This document shows positions 14,262-25,216 of a DNA stretch of 64,000 nucleotides, piece by piece. Source of the stretch: Castellaniella sp. S9 (lineage in GTDB: Bacteria; Pseudomonadota; Gammaproteobacteria; Burkholderiales; Burkholderiaceae_B). The translations under genes were made by a program, and so were the position numbers. Numbering within the stretch: position 1 is the stretch's first letter; each line of letters opens with the position of its first letter. Below the pieces are notes generated by a model. It was not told the origin of the DNA. It searched no databases and was given only the letters and a program-made list of their open reading frames with translations. The stretch is taken from positions 1 to 64,000 of the forward strand of contig NZ_JAPFGD010000001.1 of assembly GCF_027257175.1 (NCBI RefSeq). The letters are read 5' to 3'.

Positions 14262-14420
14262 GGTCAATACCTCTCAAATGAATAGTTGCTATTCATCGAG
14301 TAGCTGCGCGAAGCAGCTAATCGGTAATTGACCTGCCCGATGCCAGTGGCGGCCTTATTTGTGAAATCATGGCATCAAGTTCAATGCTATCAAAGATAGC
14401 AAAAACATCAACCCTTATTG
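14262..14420. promoter_or_regulatory. Duplicated regulatory block, copy B (upstream of alpA)
   Basis: This copy carries the same palindrome ATGAATAGTTGCTATTCAT (14278-14296), the shared GAGTAGCTGC and CGGTAATTGACC segments, and the inverted repeat GATGCCA (14339-14345) with TGGCATC (14370-14376). Relative to copy A both arms changed (G to A and C to T), so pairing is kept. Here the block continues without interruption into ATGCTATCAAAG and the end of the integrase gene. Confidence 0.7.
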
Positions 14421-15610
14421 CCTCCCAAAGTCCACTCGTCAACCATATCCGCCCAATCCTGCAACATCGCTGCCCGCTGCTCACGGTATTCAGCCTTGTT
14501 GTAGACGGCTCTGACACCCTTCTGCTCGTGCGCCAAACACTTCTCAATCCAGTCGGTGTTGTAGCCCGCCTCATGCAACAGCGTACTGGCTGTGCGCCGC
14601 AAATCGTGCGGCCCGAACTTGGCAAGTGACTTCCCATCTTTCTGCGCCGCCTTGTAAGTCAGGGTCAACACTTGGTTGAGTGTGGCAGCGCTCATCGGCG
14701 CATCCGAGTCGTACCGTGATGGCAAAACGAAGTCGGAACCACCCGCAAAGGTTTTCAGGGCAATGAAAATATCCAGAGCCTGCTGGGACAGAAATACCAG
14801 GTGCGGGTTACGGCGCTTCATCCTCTCCTTCGGAATCGTCCACAACGCCTCGCTGAAATTGATCTCGCTCCAGGTTGCATTGGTCAGCTCGCTTTTGCGC
14901 ACCATGGTCAGCAAAAGCAGCTTGGCCGCCGCACGATTTGTTGGGCTTGTACCAACCCGCTCCATGTACTGGTACATCAGCCCAATTTCTTCCGGCGTCA
15001 ACGCGCGGTCGCGCGGCTCGAACCGGGCGATGCTTGTTGGGCGCACCAGTTCTGCCGGGTTTTCGACCTTCTGCCCACGCTCGATGGCCCAGCGAAATAC
15101 CTGCAACACGATTTCACGCACATGAACGGCGGTGGCCGGTGCGCCTCGCTCAACAATGGCATCAGTCAGCGCCCGCAAGTCTTCGTGGGTGATCTCCACC
15201 AACTTCTGATTGCTGAATTTCGGCTTCAGCTCACGCTCATAGACCGAACGGCGCATATCGCGGGTGGAGTCGGCCATCTGGTAGCCACGCAGCCACTTTT
15301 CCGCCCAGGCACCAAACGTCTCCGCATCTTTAACTCGCGCCTTGTCACGGGCCTTCTCCTTGGCCGGCGACTTGCCAGCCGCAACCATCTTCTTGGCGTC
15401 ATTCAACTGCTCACGGGCTTCAGCCAAGGTGATGCCACCGACGCCATATCGACCAAAGGTGATGGTCTCCTGCCGTCCGTTGATTGAGTAGTTGTAACGA
15501 AACGAGATGGAGCCGGCTGGAGTCACGGCCACATAGAGACCTTCTCGGTCATTCACCTTGTAGAGCTTGTCCCTGGGCTTGAGATTTCGCAGCTTGGTAT
15601 CGGTCAGCAT
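14408..15610 (-). CDS. int: Tyrosine integrase of the guaA element
   Basis: The 400-aa protein has the N-terminal DUF4102 arm-binding domain of P4-type integrases (LTDTKLRNLKPRDKLYKVND), a SAM-like core-binding domain (about 95-190) and a catalytic domain with Arg238, His335-x-x-Arg338, His361 and Tyr370 (AVYNKAEY). It therefore looks active. The gene lies about 300 bp from the guaA 3' end and reads away from it, as usual for guaA-targeting islands. A good ribosome-binding site (AGAAGGA) precedes the ATG. Confidence 0.95.
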   Translation of the reverse strand: MLTDTKLRNLKPRDKLYKVNDREGLYVAVTPAGSISFRYNYSINGRQETITFGRYGVGGITLAEAREQLNDAKKMVAAGKSPAKEKARDKARVKDAETFGAWAEKWLRGYQMADSTRDMRRSVYERELKPKFSNQKLVEITHEDLRALTDAIVERGAPATAVHVREIVLQVFRWAIERGQKVENPAELVRPTSIARFEPRDRALTPEEIGLMYQYMERVGTSPTNRAAAKLLLLTMVRKSELTNATWSEINFSEALWTIPKERMKRRNPHLVFLSQQALDIFIALKTFAGGSDFVLPSRYDSDAPMSAATLNQVLTLTYKAAQKDGKSLAKFGPHDLRRTASTLLHEAGYNTDWIEKCLAHEQKGVRAVYNKAEYREQRAAMLQDWADMVDEWTLGGNKG

Positions 15611-15634
15611 GTAGCGTGTCCTTCTTCATTCTCG

Positions 15635-15788
15635 ATACCATGCTGAAAAAACGCCAAATTTGCATCGTTTTTTCTATACAAAACAACAAGTTATCAAAAT
15701 TCAATACCATGAACACATAAGAAAATGCAGCATGGTATCGGCATCAACCATGGCATCATCAACGGATAGTACCAGCTTTAATGCCATG
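15635..15788. repeat. Right-end cluster of ATACCATG octamers
   Basis: ATACCATG occurs at 15635-15642 and 15704-15711, CATGGTAT at 15731-15738, and ATGCCATG at 15781-15788, all in the AT-rich gap between the integrase and guaA. The same octamer clusters at the left end of the element. I infer arm-type integrase (or excisionase) binding sites. Those at 15635 and 15704 also lie where the int promoter is expected and could mediate autoregulation. Confidence 0.55.
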
Positions 15789-15825
15789 CTCAAACGGTGC
15801 TTGACGCTTCCTCCAGTTGCCAGAT

Positions 15826-15909
15826 CGTGCCAGACAAAAATATAAAAAAGCCCGCAATTACGCGGGCTTAGCGGCTTTTTATGCCTTCAGATGCCTGACC
15901 GTGCCAGAC
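15826..15909. repeat. CGTGCCAGAC direct repeat flanking the guaA terminator
   Basis: The decamer CGTGCCAGAC occurs at 15826-15835 and 15900-15909, 74 bp apart, on either side of the terminator hairpin and next to the right attachment core. Confidence 0.5.
15848..15869 (-). terminator. Rho-independent terminator of guaA, supplied by the element
   Basis: AAGCCCGC at 15848-15855 pairs with GCGGGCTT at 15862-15869. Read on the minus strand the stem is followed by TTTTTT. It lies inside the element border, so integration gives guaA a replacement terminator. Confidence 0.85.
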
Positions 15910-15915
15910 GCGGGA

Positions 15916-15927
15916 TCATTCCCACTC
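15916..15927. repeat. Right attachment core at the guaA stop codon
   Basis: TCATTCCCACTC (minus strand GAGTGGGAATGA) contains the last codons and stop of guaA, a known island attachment sequence. Crossover here leaves the GuaA C-terminus unchanged. Confidence 0.6.
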
Positions 15928-17502
15928 AATCGTCGCCGGCGGCTTGCTCGACACGTCGTACGTCACCCGGTTGATGCCGCGCACCTCGTTGATGATGCGC
16001 GACGATACCTTTTTCAGCAGCGCATACGGCAGTTCGGCCCAATCCGCGGTCATGAAGTCCGAGGTCTGCACGGCGCGCAGGGCCACGACGTAGTCGTAGG
16101 TGCGGCCGTCGCCCATGACGCCTACGGATTTCACCGGCAGGAAGACGGCGAAGGCCTGCGAGGTCAGGTCGTACCAGCTCTTGCCGCTGTTGGGCTCGAT
16201 GGTGGCGCGCAGTTCCTGGATGAAGATGTCGTCGGCGCGGCGCAGCAGGTCGGCGTATTCCTGCTTGACCTCGCCCAGGATGCGCACGCCCAGGCCGGGC
16301 CCGGGGAAGGGATGGCGGTACACCATGACGGGCGGCAGGCCCAGGGCCACGCCGAGCTTGCGCACCTCGTCCTTGAACAGCTCGCGCAGGGGCTCCAACA
16401 GTTTCAGGTTGAGGGTCTCGGGCAGGCCGCCCACGTTGTGGTGGGATTTGATGGCGACGGCCTTGCCGGTCTTGCTGGCCGCCGATTCGATGACGTCGGG
16501 ATAAATGGTGCCCTGCGCCAGCCAGCGGGCGTTTTGGAGCTTGCCGGCCTCGACCTGGAACAGCTCGACGAACTCGCGGCCGATGATCTTGCGCTTGGCC
16601 TCGGGGTCGGACACGCCGGCGAGCTTGCCCATGAACTGGACGCTGGCGTCGATGTGCATGACCTTGATGCCCAGGTGGCTGGCCATGGTGTCCATGACCT
16701 GTTGGGCCTCGTTCAGGCGCAGCAGGCCGTGGTCGACGAACACGCAGGTCAGCTGGTCGCCGATGGCCTGGTGGATCAGGGCGGCCGCGACCGATGAGTC
16801 GACGCCGCCGGACAGGCCCAGAATGACCTCGTCGTCGCCGACCTGCCGGCGAATGCGCTCGACGGCCTCGGTGACGTAGTCGGGCATGTTCCAATCCCGC
16901 GCGCAGCCACAGATGTCGGTGACGAAACGCTCGAGCATGGCCTGGCCCTGCACGGTGTGCGTGACCTCGGGATGGAACTGCACGGCGTAGAATCCGCGCG
17001 CCTCGTCGGCCATGCCGGCAATCGCGCAAGTCGGGGTCGAGGCCATGAGCTTGAAGCCGGGCGGCAAGGCGGTGACGCGATCGCCATGGCTCATCCAGAC
17101 TTTCAGCATGCCGTGACCTTCGGCCGTGCGGAAATCCTCGATGCCGTCCAGCAATCGCGTATGGCCATGGGCGCGGACCTCGGCATAGCCGAATTCCCGG
17201 TGATCGGAAAATTCGACCTGCCCACCCAACTGCATGGCCATGGATTGCATGCCGTAGCAGATGCCCAGCACCGGCACGCCGGCGGCAAAGACCGCCGCCG
17301 GCACCTTCAGCGATTCCTCGGCATAGGCCGAGGCATGGCTGCCTGACAGGATGATGCCCTTGAGCCCCGCCTGATCCGCGATGAATCCGTCGTCCACGTC
17401 GCCCGGATGGATCTCGCAATAGACACCGGCCTCGCGCACGCGGCGGGCGATCAGTTGGGTGACTTGGGAACCGTAGTCGAGGATGAGGATGCGCTGATGC
17501 AT
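15916..17502 (-). CDS. guaA: GMP synthase (glutamine-hydrolysing)
   Basis: GuaA converts XMP, ATP and glutamine to GMP in the cytosol. The 528-aa protein has an N-terminal class-I glutaminase domain (nucleophile in LGICYGMQ, His/Glu in VQFHPEV), the PP-loop [15 protein letters not shown], and the dimerisation domain ending in PPATIEWE. I chose the ATG at 17502 ([12 protein letters not shown]) over a TTG at 17511; no clear Shine-Dalgarno is visible. The 3' end is the integration target of the element to the left and stays intact. guaB lies about 1.4 kb away on the same strand, beyond an opposing MFS gene. Confidence 0.97.
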   Translation of the reverse strand: MHQRILILDYGSQVTQLIARRVREAGVYCEIHPGDVDDGFIADQAGLKGIILSGSHASAYAEESLKVPAAVFAAGVPVLGICYGMQSMAMQLGGQVEFSDHREFGYAEVRAHGHTRLLDGIEDFRTAEGHGMLKVWMSHGDRVTALPPGFKLMASTPTCAIAGMADEARGFYAVQFHPEVTHTVQGQAMLERFVTDICGCARDWNMPDYVTEAVERIRRQVGDDEVILGLSGGVDSSVAAALIHQAIGDQLTCVFVDHGLLRLNEAQQVMDTMASHLGIKVMHIDASVQFMGKLAGVSDPEAKRKIIGREFVELFQVEAGKLQNARWLAQGTIYPDVIESAASKTGKAVAIKSHHNVGGLPETLNLKLLEPLRELFKDEVRKLGVALGLPPVMVYRHPFPGPGLGVRILGEVKQEYADLLRRADDIFIQELRATIEPNSGKSWYDLTSQAFAVFLPVKSVGVMGDGRTYDYVVALRAVQTSDFMTADWAELPYALLKKVSSRIINEVRGINRVTYDVSSKPPATIEWE

Positions 17503-17629
17503 GATGGGCAAGGGGAAGGAGGATTCAAGGCGTTAATGTAACCCATGGCGCCCTCGTCCGCGCTGCCCTGCTCGCCCTGGCGCGACGCCTGGCGGGCCGT
17601 TACATTAGAGGCCAAGAGGAGATCGTCGC

Positions 17630-18847
17630 ATGACTTTGAAATCCATCACGCTGCCCCTGCCGCTGGCGGGGCTATTGGCGCTGGCCGTCGCCATGGGGAT
17701 CGGCCGCTTCGCTTTTACGCCGGTGCTGCCGATGATGCAGGCGGACCAGGGGATGTCCCTGGCCCAAGGGGGTTGGCTTGCCAGCGCCAACTATCTGGGC
17801 TATCTGGCGGGCGCCCTGGTGGCCGCCCGGCTGCCGTGGCCCGCCGACGCGCTGCTGCGCCGCGGCCTGTGGACTGTGGTGCTGACGACGGCGGCCATGG
17901 GCGTGACGGGCCACTGGCTGGCCTGGCTGCTGTGGCGCTTCCTGGCGGGGGCGGCCGGCGCCTGGGTCATGGTCGGCACGGCGGCGCTGTGCATCGCACG
18001 CCTCAATGCAGCCGGGCGCGCCGGGCAGGCCGGCGTGGTGTTCGCCGGGGTCGGCTGCGGCATCGCCTTTGCCGGCCTGGTGTGCATGGCGCTGGCCCTG
18101 GCCCAGGCCTCGTCCCCGCAGGCGTGGCTGCTGCTGGCGCTGGCGGCGCTGTGTGGCCTGGCGGGCGCCTCCGCGCTCTGGACCCGGCCGGCACCGGCGA
18201 TGTCCCCGGCCGCCGACCGCCGGACGCCATCGGGCGCGGCGTCGTCCGTGGCCGCCGATGGGCCTGCGGGCCCTGGACGCACAGGCCGTCCCGGCCTGCA
18301 CTGGGGCCTGATCTGGTGCTATGGGGTCTATGGCTTCGGCTACATCCTGCCGGCGACGTTCCTGCCCGCGCAGGCGCGCATGCTGGTGCCGGACCCGCTG
18401 CTGTTCAGCCTCGCCTGGCCGGTGTTCGGCGTGGCGTCGGCGGTCGCGACGCTGATCGCCGGCCGCCTGCTGCGCCGCTACACGCGCTGCGAAATCTGGG
18501 CCGGCGCGCAGGTCGTGATGGCCGTCGGCGTGCTGATGCCGGTCTGGATCCACAGCCTGGCGGCCATCCTGGTGGCCGCGATCTGCGTCGGCGGTACGTT
18601 CATGGCGATCACCATGGTCGGCCTGCAGGAGGCCCAGGCGCGGGTGGCCGCGCCATGGGTCAAGACTCAGATCGCGGCCATGACCGCCTCCTTTGCCGTC
18701 GGCCAGCTCGTGGGGCCTTTGTTTTTCAGCTTCACGCACCTGTGGTTCGATGCGGGCCTGGAACTGGCGCTGGTGCTGGGGGCGGCCGGCCTGGTGGCCG
18801 GCGTCATTCCCATCCTGCGCTTGCAAGGCGGACGGCGGGCCGCATGA
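17630..18847 (+). CDS. MFS permease, YbfB/YjiJ type
   Basis: The 405-aa protein has about twelve hydrophobic helices and the N-terminal MGIGRFAFTPVLPMMQADQG motif typical of YbfB/YjiJ-family major facilitator proteins. A polar, low-complexity loop separates the two six-helix halves (about 187-222). Substrate is unknown. A strong ribosome-binding site (AAGAGGAGA) precedes the ATG. It is encoded opposite to guaA and guaB and is divergent from guaA across 127 bp, so it is probably its own transcription unit. Confidence 0.85.
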   Translation: MTLKSITLPLPLAGLLALAVAMGIGRFAFTPVLPMMQADQGMSLAQGGWLASANYLGYLAGALVAARLPWPADALLRRGLWTVVLTTAAMGVTGHWLAWLLWRFLAGAAGAWVMVGTAALCIARLNAAGRAGQAGVVFAGVGCGIAFAGLVCMALALAQASSPQAWLLLALAALCGLAGASALWTRPAPAMSPAADRRTPSGAASSVAADGPAGPGRTGRPGLHWGLIWCYGVYGFGYILPATFLPAQARMLVPDPLLFSLAWPVFGVASAVATLIAGRLLRRYTRCEIWAGAQVVMAVGVLMPVWIHSLAAILVAAICVGGTFMAITMVGLQEAQARVAAPWVKTQIAAMTASFAVGQLVGPLFFSFTHLWFDAGLELALVLGAAGLVAGVIPILRLQGGRRAA

Positions 18848-18878
18848 GGCCGGGCCTGAAACGCCCGTCGGATGGACC

Positions 18879-20363
<1,485 letters not shown>

Positions 20364-20464
20364 TTATACCGTCTCGGCAAAGGGTTTTCCCGCGCCTCCA
20401 CCTCGCGGCTTGCACGCCGCCCGGATTCGATAGGCACAGCACAGCCCATGGGGACGATGCCGCA

Positions 20465-23400
20465 CTATCCTATCGAAACGCGTGCGTTGCGGAACATGCG
20501 CATCCAGGGGCTGTAGCCGCCGTGCGGCGCATCGTCGCCGCCGGCATCGGCCGGGCCCCATCGTTCGGGGCGCCACGACATCATGACGTTGCGCGTGACG
20601 CGCTCGGGGTGCGGCATCATGATAGTGAAACGGCCGTCGGCGGTGGTGACGCCGGCCAGCCCCCCCGGGCTGCCGTTCGGGTTGGCCGGGTAGCGCTCGG
20701 TGCGCGCGCCGCGATTGTCCACGTAGGCCAAGGCCTCGGCCACGCGCGAGGCATCGCCCTGCAGTTCGAAGTTCGCGTAGCCCTCGCCGTGGGCCACGGC
20801 GATGGGCGCGCGCGCCCCCGCCATGCCGGCGAGAAAGATCGAGGGCGAGTCCAGGATTTCGACCAGCGAAAGGCGCGCCTCGTACTTTTCCGAGACGTTG
20901 CGGGTGAAGCGCGGCCAATGGCCGGCCCCCGGAATCGCGTCGGCGAGGGCCGCCATCATCTGGCAGCCGTTGCACACCCCCAGGGCGAAGGTGTCGGGGC
21001 GCTCGAAGAAGGCCGCGAACTGCGCGGCCAGGGCCTCGTTGTAGCGGATGGTGCGCGCCCAGCCCTCGCCCGCGCCCAGGACGTCGCCGTAGCTGAAGCC
21101 GCCCACCGCCACCAGCCCTTGCGCATCGCGCAGGTCGGCGCGCCCGGCCAGCAGGTCGGTCATGTGCACGTCCACGGCCTCGAATCCGGCGGTGTCGAAG
21201 GCCCAGGCCATCTCGACCTGGCTGTTGCAGCCTTGTTCCCGCAGGACCGCGACGCGCGGGCGCGCGCCGGTGGCGATGAACGGGGCGGCGATGTCCTCCT
21301 GGGGATCGAAGTTCACCCGCGGGGACAAGCCGGGATCATCGACATCGAGCCAAATGTCGTATTCGGCCTGGGCGCAGTCCGGGTGGTCGCGGCGCGCCAT
21401 GATGCGCCGCGTGGTCTCGCTCCAGGCCTGGCCAAGCTCGGCGATCGGACGCTGGTAGATGCAGGATCCGTCGCGATAGACCTGCAGCTCGGCCTTGCCG
21501 TTGAGCATGCCGACGACGTGCGAGCAGGGCGACAGGCCCGCCTGCCGCAGGCTGCGCAGAACCTCGTCGCGCTGGTCGCGCCGCACCTGCAGCAGCAGGC
21601 CGGCTTCCTCATTGAACAGGGCACGCAGATTGCGCTCGTGGCGCAGCACGGCGACTTGCTCGCCGCGGATCTTGTAGTCGCCGGCGTCGGCCTCGTGGGG
21701 ATCGATGGTGAGCATGTCGAGGTTCAGCGACACGCCCGTGCGCCCGGCGAAGGCCATCTCGGCCGCGGCGGCCAGGAGGCCCCCGTCCGAGCGGTCGTGG
21801 CAGGCCAGCACCAGGCCGCGTGCCGCCAGCTCGCGCACGGCCAGGAACGCCGCGCGCAGCACGCCGGCGTCGCGCATGTCGGGCGCCTCGTCGCCGATCC
21901 GGCCATGGACCTGGCCCAGGACCGAGCCGCCCAGGCGCTGGCGCCCTTCGCCCAGGTCGATCAGCAGCAGCACGGTGTCGCCCTGGTCGGTGCGCAGTTG
22001 CGGCGTCAGCGTGGCGCGCACGTCGCCCACGGGTGCGAACGCCGTCACCACCAGCGACACCGGCGACACCACGGCATGGTCGCCCGCCTCGTCCGTCCAG
22101 GCGGTGCGCATGGACAGGGAATCCTTGCCGACCGGAATCGACAGGCCCAGGGTCTGGCACCAGTCGCTGACGGCGGCGACCGTATCATAGAGGGCCGCAT
22201 CCTGGCCCGGCGCGCCGCAGGCGGCCATCCAGTTGGCCGAGAGCTTGACGTCCTCGAGGCGCGCCACGTCGGCGGAAACCAGATTGGTCAAGGCTTCGGT
22301 GACCGCCATGCGGCCGGAGGCCGCCGGGTCCAGAACCGCGACCGGGCTGCGTTCACCCATGGACATGGCCTCGCCGCGCACCTGTTCATAGTCGGCCAGG
22401 GTGACGGCGCAATCGGCGACCGGCACCTGCCAAGGTCCCACCATCTGGTCGCGCGCGGACAGGCCGCCCACCGTGCGGTCGCCGATGGTGATGAGGAATG
22501 ATTTGTTGGCCACGGTGGGGTGGCGCAAGACGCGTTCTATCGTTTCGCCCAGGTCCATGTCGGCCAGGTCCAGGGGTTCGCCGCGAAACGCCAGGCGCTC
22601 GGCCCGGCGCGCCATGCGCGGCGGCTTGCCGAGGATGGCGTCGACCGGCACGTCCACCGGCCGCATGCCCTCGGGCGCGGGACGCTCGGCATCCAGGCCT
22701 GGCAGGCCTTCGCCATGGGTGACGCGCAGGCTGCGATCCTCGGTGGCAATCCCCACCACCGCATACGGGCAGCGCTCGCGCTCGGCGATGCGGCCGAACC
22801 GTTCGAGGTCGGCCGGCAGGATGGCGAGAACGTAGCGTTCCTGGGACTCGTTGCTCCAGATTTCAGCCGCGGACAGGCCGGATTCCTCGACCGGCACGCG
22901 GTCGAGTTCGAACACGGCGCCGCGCCCCGCGTCATTGACCAGCTCGGGGAAGGCGTTGGACAGCCCGCCCGCGCCGACGTCGTGGATCGCCAGGATGGGA
23001 TTGGCCTCGCCCTGCTGCCAGCAGCGGTCGATGACCTCCTGGGCGCGGCGCTGCATCTCGGGATTGCCCCGCTGCACGGAATCGAAATCGAGCTCGGCCT
23101 GGTTGGCGCCCGCCCCCATGCTGGAGGCCGCGCCGCCGCCCATGCCGATGCGCATGCCGGGACCGCCCAGCTGCACCAGCAGCGCGCCCGGCGGCAGCGG
23201 ATCCTTGTGCGTCAGGCGGGCGTCGATCTGGCCCAGTCCGCCGGCCAGCATGATGGGCTTGTGGTAGCCCCAGCGCACGCCGTCGACCGTCTGCTCGAAG
23301 CTGCGGAAATAGCCCAGCAAGTTGGGACGCCCGAACTCGTTATTGAAGGCCGCGCCGCCGATCGGCCCCTCGATCATGATGTCCAGCGGGCTGGCAATGC

Positions 23401-24505
23401 GGTCGGGCGCGCCGCCCGCGTCCTCCCAGGGCTCGGGCGCATCGTCGACGCGCAGGTTCGACACGGTGAAGCCGGTCAGGCCGGCCTTGGGCTTGGAGCC
23501 GCGGCCGGTCGCGCCCTCGTCGCGGATCTCGCCGCCCGCGCCCGTGGCCGCCCCCGGGAACGGGGCAATGGCCGTCGGATGGTTGTGGGTCTCGACCTTC
23601 ATCAAGGTGTGGACCTGGGCGTCGTGGCGCGCATAGACGGGCGACTCGCCGCCCGCATGGAACAGTCGGGCGGGGCCGCCGGCCATCACGGCCGCATTGT
23701 CCGAATAGGCCACGACGGTGCCGACGGGCTGCGCCGCGTGGGTCTCGCGGATCATGTCGAACAGCGTGCGTTCCTGGGCCTGGCCGTCGACCGTCCAGCG
23801 CGCGTTGAAGATCTTGTGACGGCAGTGTTCGCTGTTGGCCTGCGCGAACATCATGAGCTCGACGTCACTGGGGTCGCGCCCCAGATCGGTGTAGGCGCGC
23901 AGCAAATAGTCGATCTCGTCGCCGGACAGCGCCAGGCCCAGGTCGGTATTGCAGGCCTCGAGCGCCTCGCGGCCGCGCGCCAGCACCGCAATGGCCTGGA
24001 CCGGCTTGCCCGGCAAGGGCGCGAACAACGCCTGGCCGTCGAAATCGCCCTCGACCACCGCCTCGGTCATGCGATCGTACAGGCAGGCCGCCACGGCCTC
24101 GCGCTGCGCCGCGTCGAATTCGCGCCGGCCCAGCAGATTGCGCTGAGGCAATACCGCATAGTGGATGCCGCGCTCGATACGGCGCACGGCCGACAGGCCG
24201 CAGTTGTGTGCGATGTCGGTGGCCTTGCTGGCCCAGGGCGACACCGTGCCGGGCCGGGGCACCACCATGAATTCCAGCGCATGCCGCTCGGCGGCCGAAG
24301 CCTCGCGCGGCCGGCCGTCGTCCAGCAGCGCGTCGAGCCGATCACGGGCCGAGGCATCCAGTTCGCCGTCCACCCCGACGTAATAGCGGAAACGGGCCTC
24401 GACCGAGGCGACGGGCAGGCCCCGGGCTGAAAACGCCTGCAGCAGGCGCGCGCGCCGAAAGGCTGACAGGGCGGAGGAACCGGAAATGAGGAGGACGCGG
24501 GTCAC
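20465..24505 (-). CDS. purL: Phosphoribosylformylglycinamidine synthase, large single-chain form
   Basis: PurL makes FGAM from FGAR, ATP and glutamine in purine synthesis. At about 1346 residues it is the full-length gammaproteobacterial/betaproteobacterial fusion: N-terminal linker, two AIR-synthetase-like halves (for example [20 protein letters not shown] written in part here, and [20 protein letters not shown]), and a C-terminal glutaminase with [13 protein letters not shown] and PHPERV. I chose the GTG at 24505, giving [16 protein letters not shown], which resembles relatives; a TTG at 24520 is also open. Huge plus-strand frames across it are antisense shadows. Confidence 0.96.
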   Translation of the reverse strand: MTRVLLISGSSALSAFRRARLLQAFSARGLPVASVEARFRYYVGVDGELDASARDRLDALLDDGRPREASAAERHALEFMVVPRPGTVSPWASKATDIAHNCGLSAVRRIERGIHYAVLPQRNLLGRREFDAAQREAVAACLYDRMTEAVVEGDFDGQALFAPLPGKPVQAIAVLARGREALEACNTDLGLALSGDEIDYLLRAYTDLGRDPSDVELMMFAQANSEHCRHKIFNARWTVDGQAQERTLFDMIRETHAAQPVGTVVAYSDNAAVMAGGPARLFHAGGESPVYARHDAQVHTLMKVETHNHPTAIAPFPGAATGAGGEIRDEGATGRGSKPKAGLTGFTVSNLRVDDAPEPWEDAGGAPDRIASPLDIMIEGPIGGAAFNNEFGRPNLLGYFRSFEQTVDGVRWGYHKPIMLAGGLGQIDARLTHKDPLPPGALLVQLGGPGMRIGMGGGAASSMGAGANQAELDFDSVQRGNPEMQRRAQEVIDRCWQQGEANPILAIHDVGAGGLSNAFPELVNDAGRGAVFELDRVPVEESGLSAAEIWSNESQERYVLAILPADLERFGRIAERERCPYAVVGIATEDRSLRVTHGEGLPGLDAERPAPEGMRPVDVPVDAILGKPPRMARRAERLAFRGEPLDLADMDLGETIERVLRHPTVANKSFLITIGDRTVGGLSARDQMVGPWQVPVADCAVTLADYEQVRGEAMSMGERSPVAVLDPAASGRMAVTEALTNLVSADVARLEDVKLSANWMAACGAPGQDAALYDTVAAVSDWCQTLGLSIPVGKDSLSMRTAWTDEAGDHAVVSPVSLVVTAFAPVGDVRATLTPQLRTDQGDTVLLLIDLGEGRQRLGGSVLGQVHGRIGDEAPDMRDAGVLRAAFLAVRELAARGLVLACHDRSDGGLLAAAAEMAFAGRTGVSLNLDMLTIDPHEADAGDYKIRGEQVAVLRHERNLRALFNEEAGLLLQVRRDQRDEVLRSLRQAGLSPCSHVVGMLNGKAELQVYRDGSCIYQRPIAELGQAWSETTRRIMARRDHPDCAQAEYDIWLDVDDPGLSPRVNFDPQEDIAAPFIATGARPRVAVLREQGCNSQVEMAWAFDTAGFEAVDVHMTDLLAGRADLRDAQGLVAVGGFSYGDVLGAGEGWARTIRYNEALAAQFAAFFERPDTFALGVCNGCQMMAALADAIPGAGHWPRFTRNVSEKYEARLSLVEILDSPSIFLAGMAGARAPIAVAHGEGYANFELQGDASRVAEALAYVDNRGARTERYPANPNGSPGGLAGVTTADGRFTIMMPHPERVTRNVMMSWRPERWGPADAGGDDAPHGGYSPWMRMFRNARVSIG

Positions 24506-24591
24506 GGGGCTGGGCGGCAAAAAATAGGTATGAAGCCTTCTATTTTACCCCGGGATACCCCTCGGAAGACGGACGCCTGGGGCACGAGCCC

Positions 24592-25143
24592 TCAATCCGG
24601 ATAGCGGATTTCAAGCACATCCAGTTCGTCCAGCCCCGCCGGGGTCCGCAAGGCGACGGTGTCGCCCTCGCGAGCCTTGATGAGGGCGCGCGCGACCGGC
24701 GACACCCAGCTGATGCGCCCGGCCAGCGGCTCGGCCTCGTCCACGCCGACGATGGTGATCTCGAACTCCTCGCCCGCCTTGTCGCTGTACACCACGGTGG
24801 CGCCAAAGAACACCTGGTCCTTGTTGGGCTGCTGCGAGGGGTCGACCACCTCGGCGCGCTCCAGGCGCCGCGTGAGGAAGCGGATGCGCCGATCGATCTC
24901 GCGCAGGCGCTTCTTGCCGTACAGGTAGTCGCCGTTTTCCGAGCGGTCGCCGTTGGAGGCGGCCCAGGACACGGTCTGCACGACCTCGGGGCGCTCGACA
25001 TTCATCAAATGCATCAGCTCGTCGTGCAGGGCGCGATGGCCCTGGACGGTCATGTAGTTCTTGACGCCCTCCGGCAAGGCCGGCGCATCGGGGATGTCGT
25101 CGTCGTCCGCATCCTCGGATTCCTTGACGAAGGCTTTGTTCAT
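24592..25143 (-). CDS. greB: Transcript cleavage factor GreB
   Basis: Gre factors reach through the RNA polymerase secondary channel and stimulate cleavage of backtracked RNA. The 183-aa protein has an N-terminal coiled coil (about 30-100) with tip acidic residues in NGDRSENGDYLYGKKRLREI, and a C-terminal FKBP-like domain (VFFGATVVYSDKAGEEFEIT). The sequence fits GreB better than GreA. An acidic N-terminal extension (KESEDADDDDIPDAP) is present. The ATG at 25143 follows CAGGAGC. Confidence 0.92.
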   Translation of the reverse strand: MNKAFVKESEDADDDDIPDAPALPEGVKNYMTVQGHRALHDELMHLMNVERPEVVQTVSWAASNGDRSENGDYLYGKKRLREIDRRIRFLTRRLERAEVVDPSQQPNKDQVFFGATVVYSDKAGEEFEITIVGVDEAEPLAGRISWVSPVARALIKAREGDTVALRTPAGLDELDVLEIRYPD

Positions 25144-25158
25144 GGCATGCTCCTGAAG

Positions 25159-25176
25159 GGGGCCGGCGCCGGCCCC
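25159..25176. other. Perfect 18-bp GC palindrome upstream of greB
   Basis: GGGGCCGGC is followed directly by GCCGGCCCC, giving a self-complementary 18-mer 15 bp upstream of the greB ATG. It could end the preceding transcript or fold in the greB leader. There is no T-run. Confidence 0.35.
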
Positions 25177-25216
25177 GCTCGTGTTCATATGACAAACGGC
25201 GCGACCAACGCCCGGG

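Larger units (their letters stand above)
1964..15927. mobile_element. guaA-integrated mobilisable element with chromate and arsenic cargo
   Basis: The element runs from a 12-bp guaA-end-like sequence at 1964-1975 to the guaA stop codon at 15916-15927. From right to left it carries a tyrosine integrase, alpA-repA-repC, an iteron origin, an RP4-like oriT with traJ, a stbC-like gene, trbJKL, two small genes, an ars operon and a chrA operon. The 3' end of guaA is an established integration hot spot for genomic islands. Relaxase, coupling protein and most mating-pair genes are missing, so at most it is mobilised in trans. The left limit is less certain than the right, because octamers also lie outside it. 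Confidence 0.65.

Noticed and set aside
15600..15930. tRNA gene as the attachment site of the element
   Set aside because: No tRNA-like cloverleaf was found next to the integrase; the guaA 3' end explains the site.
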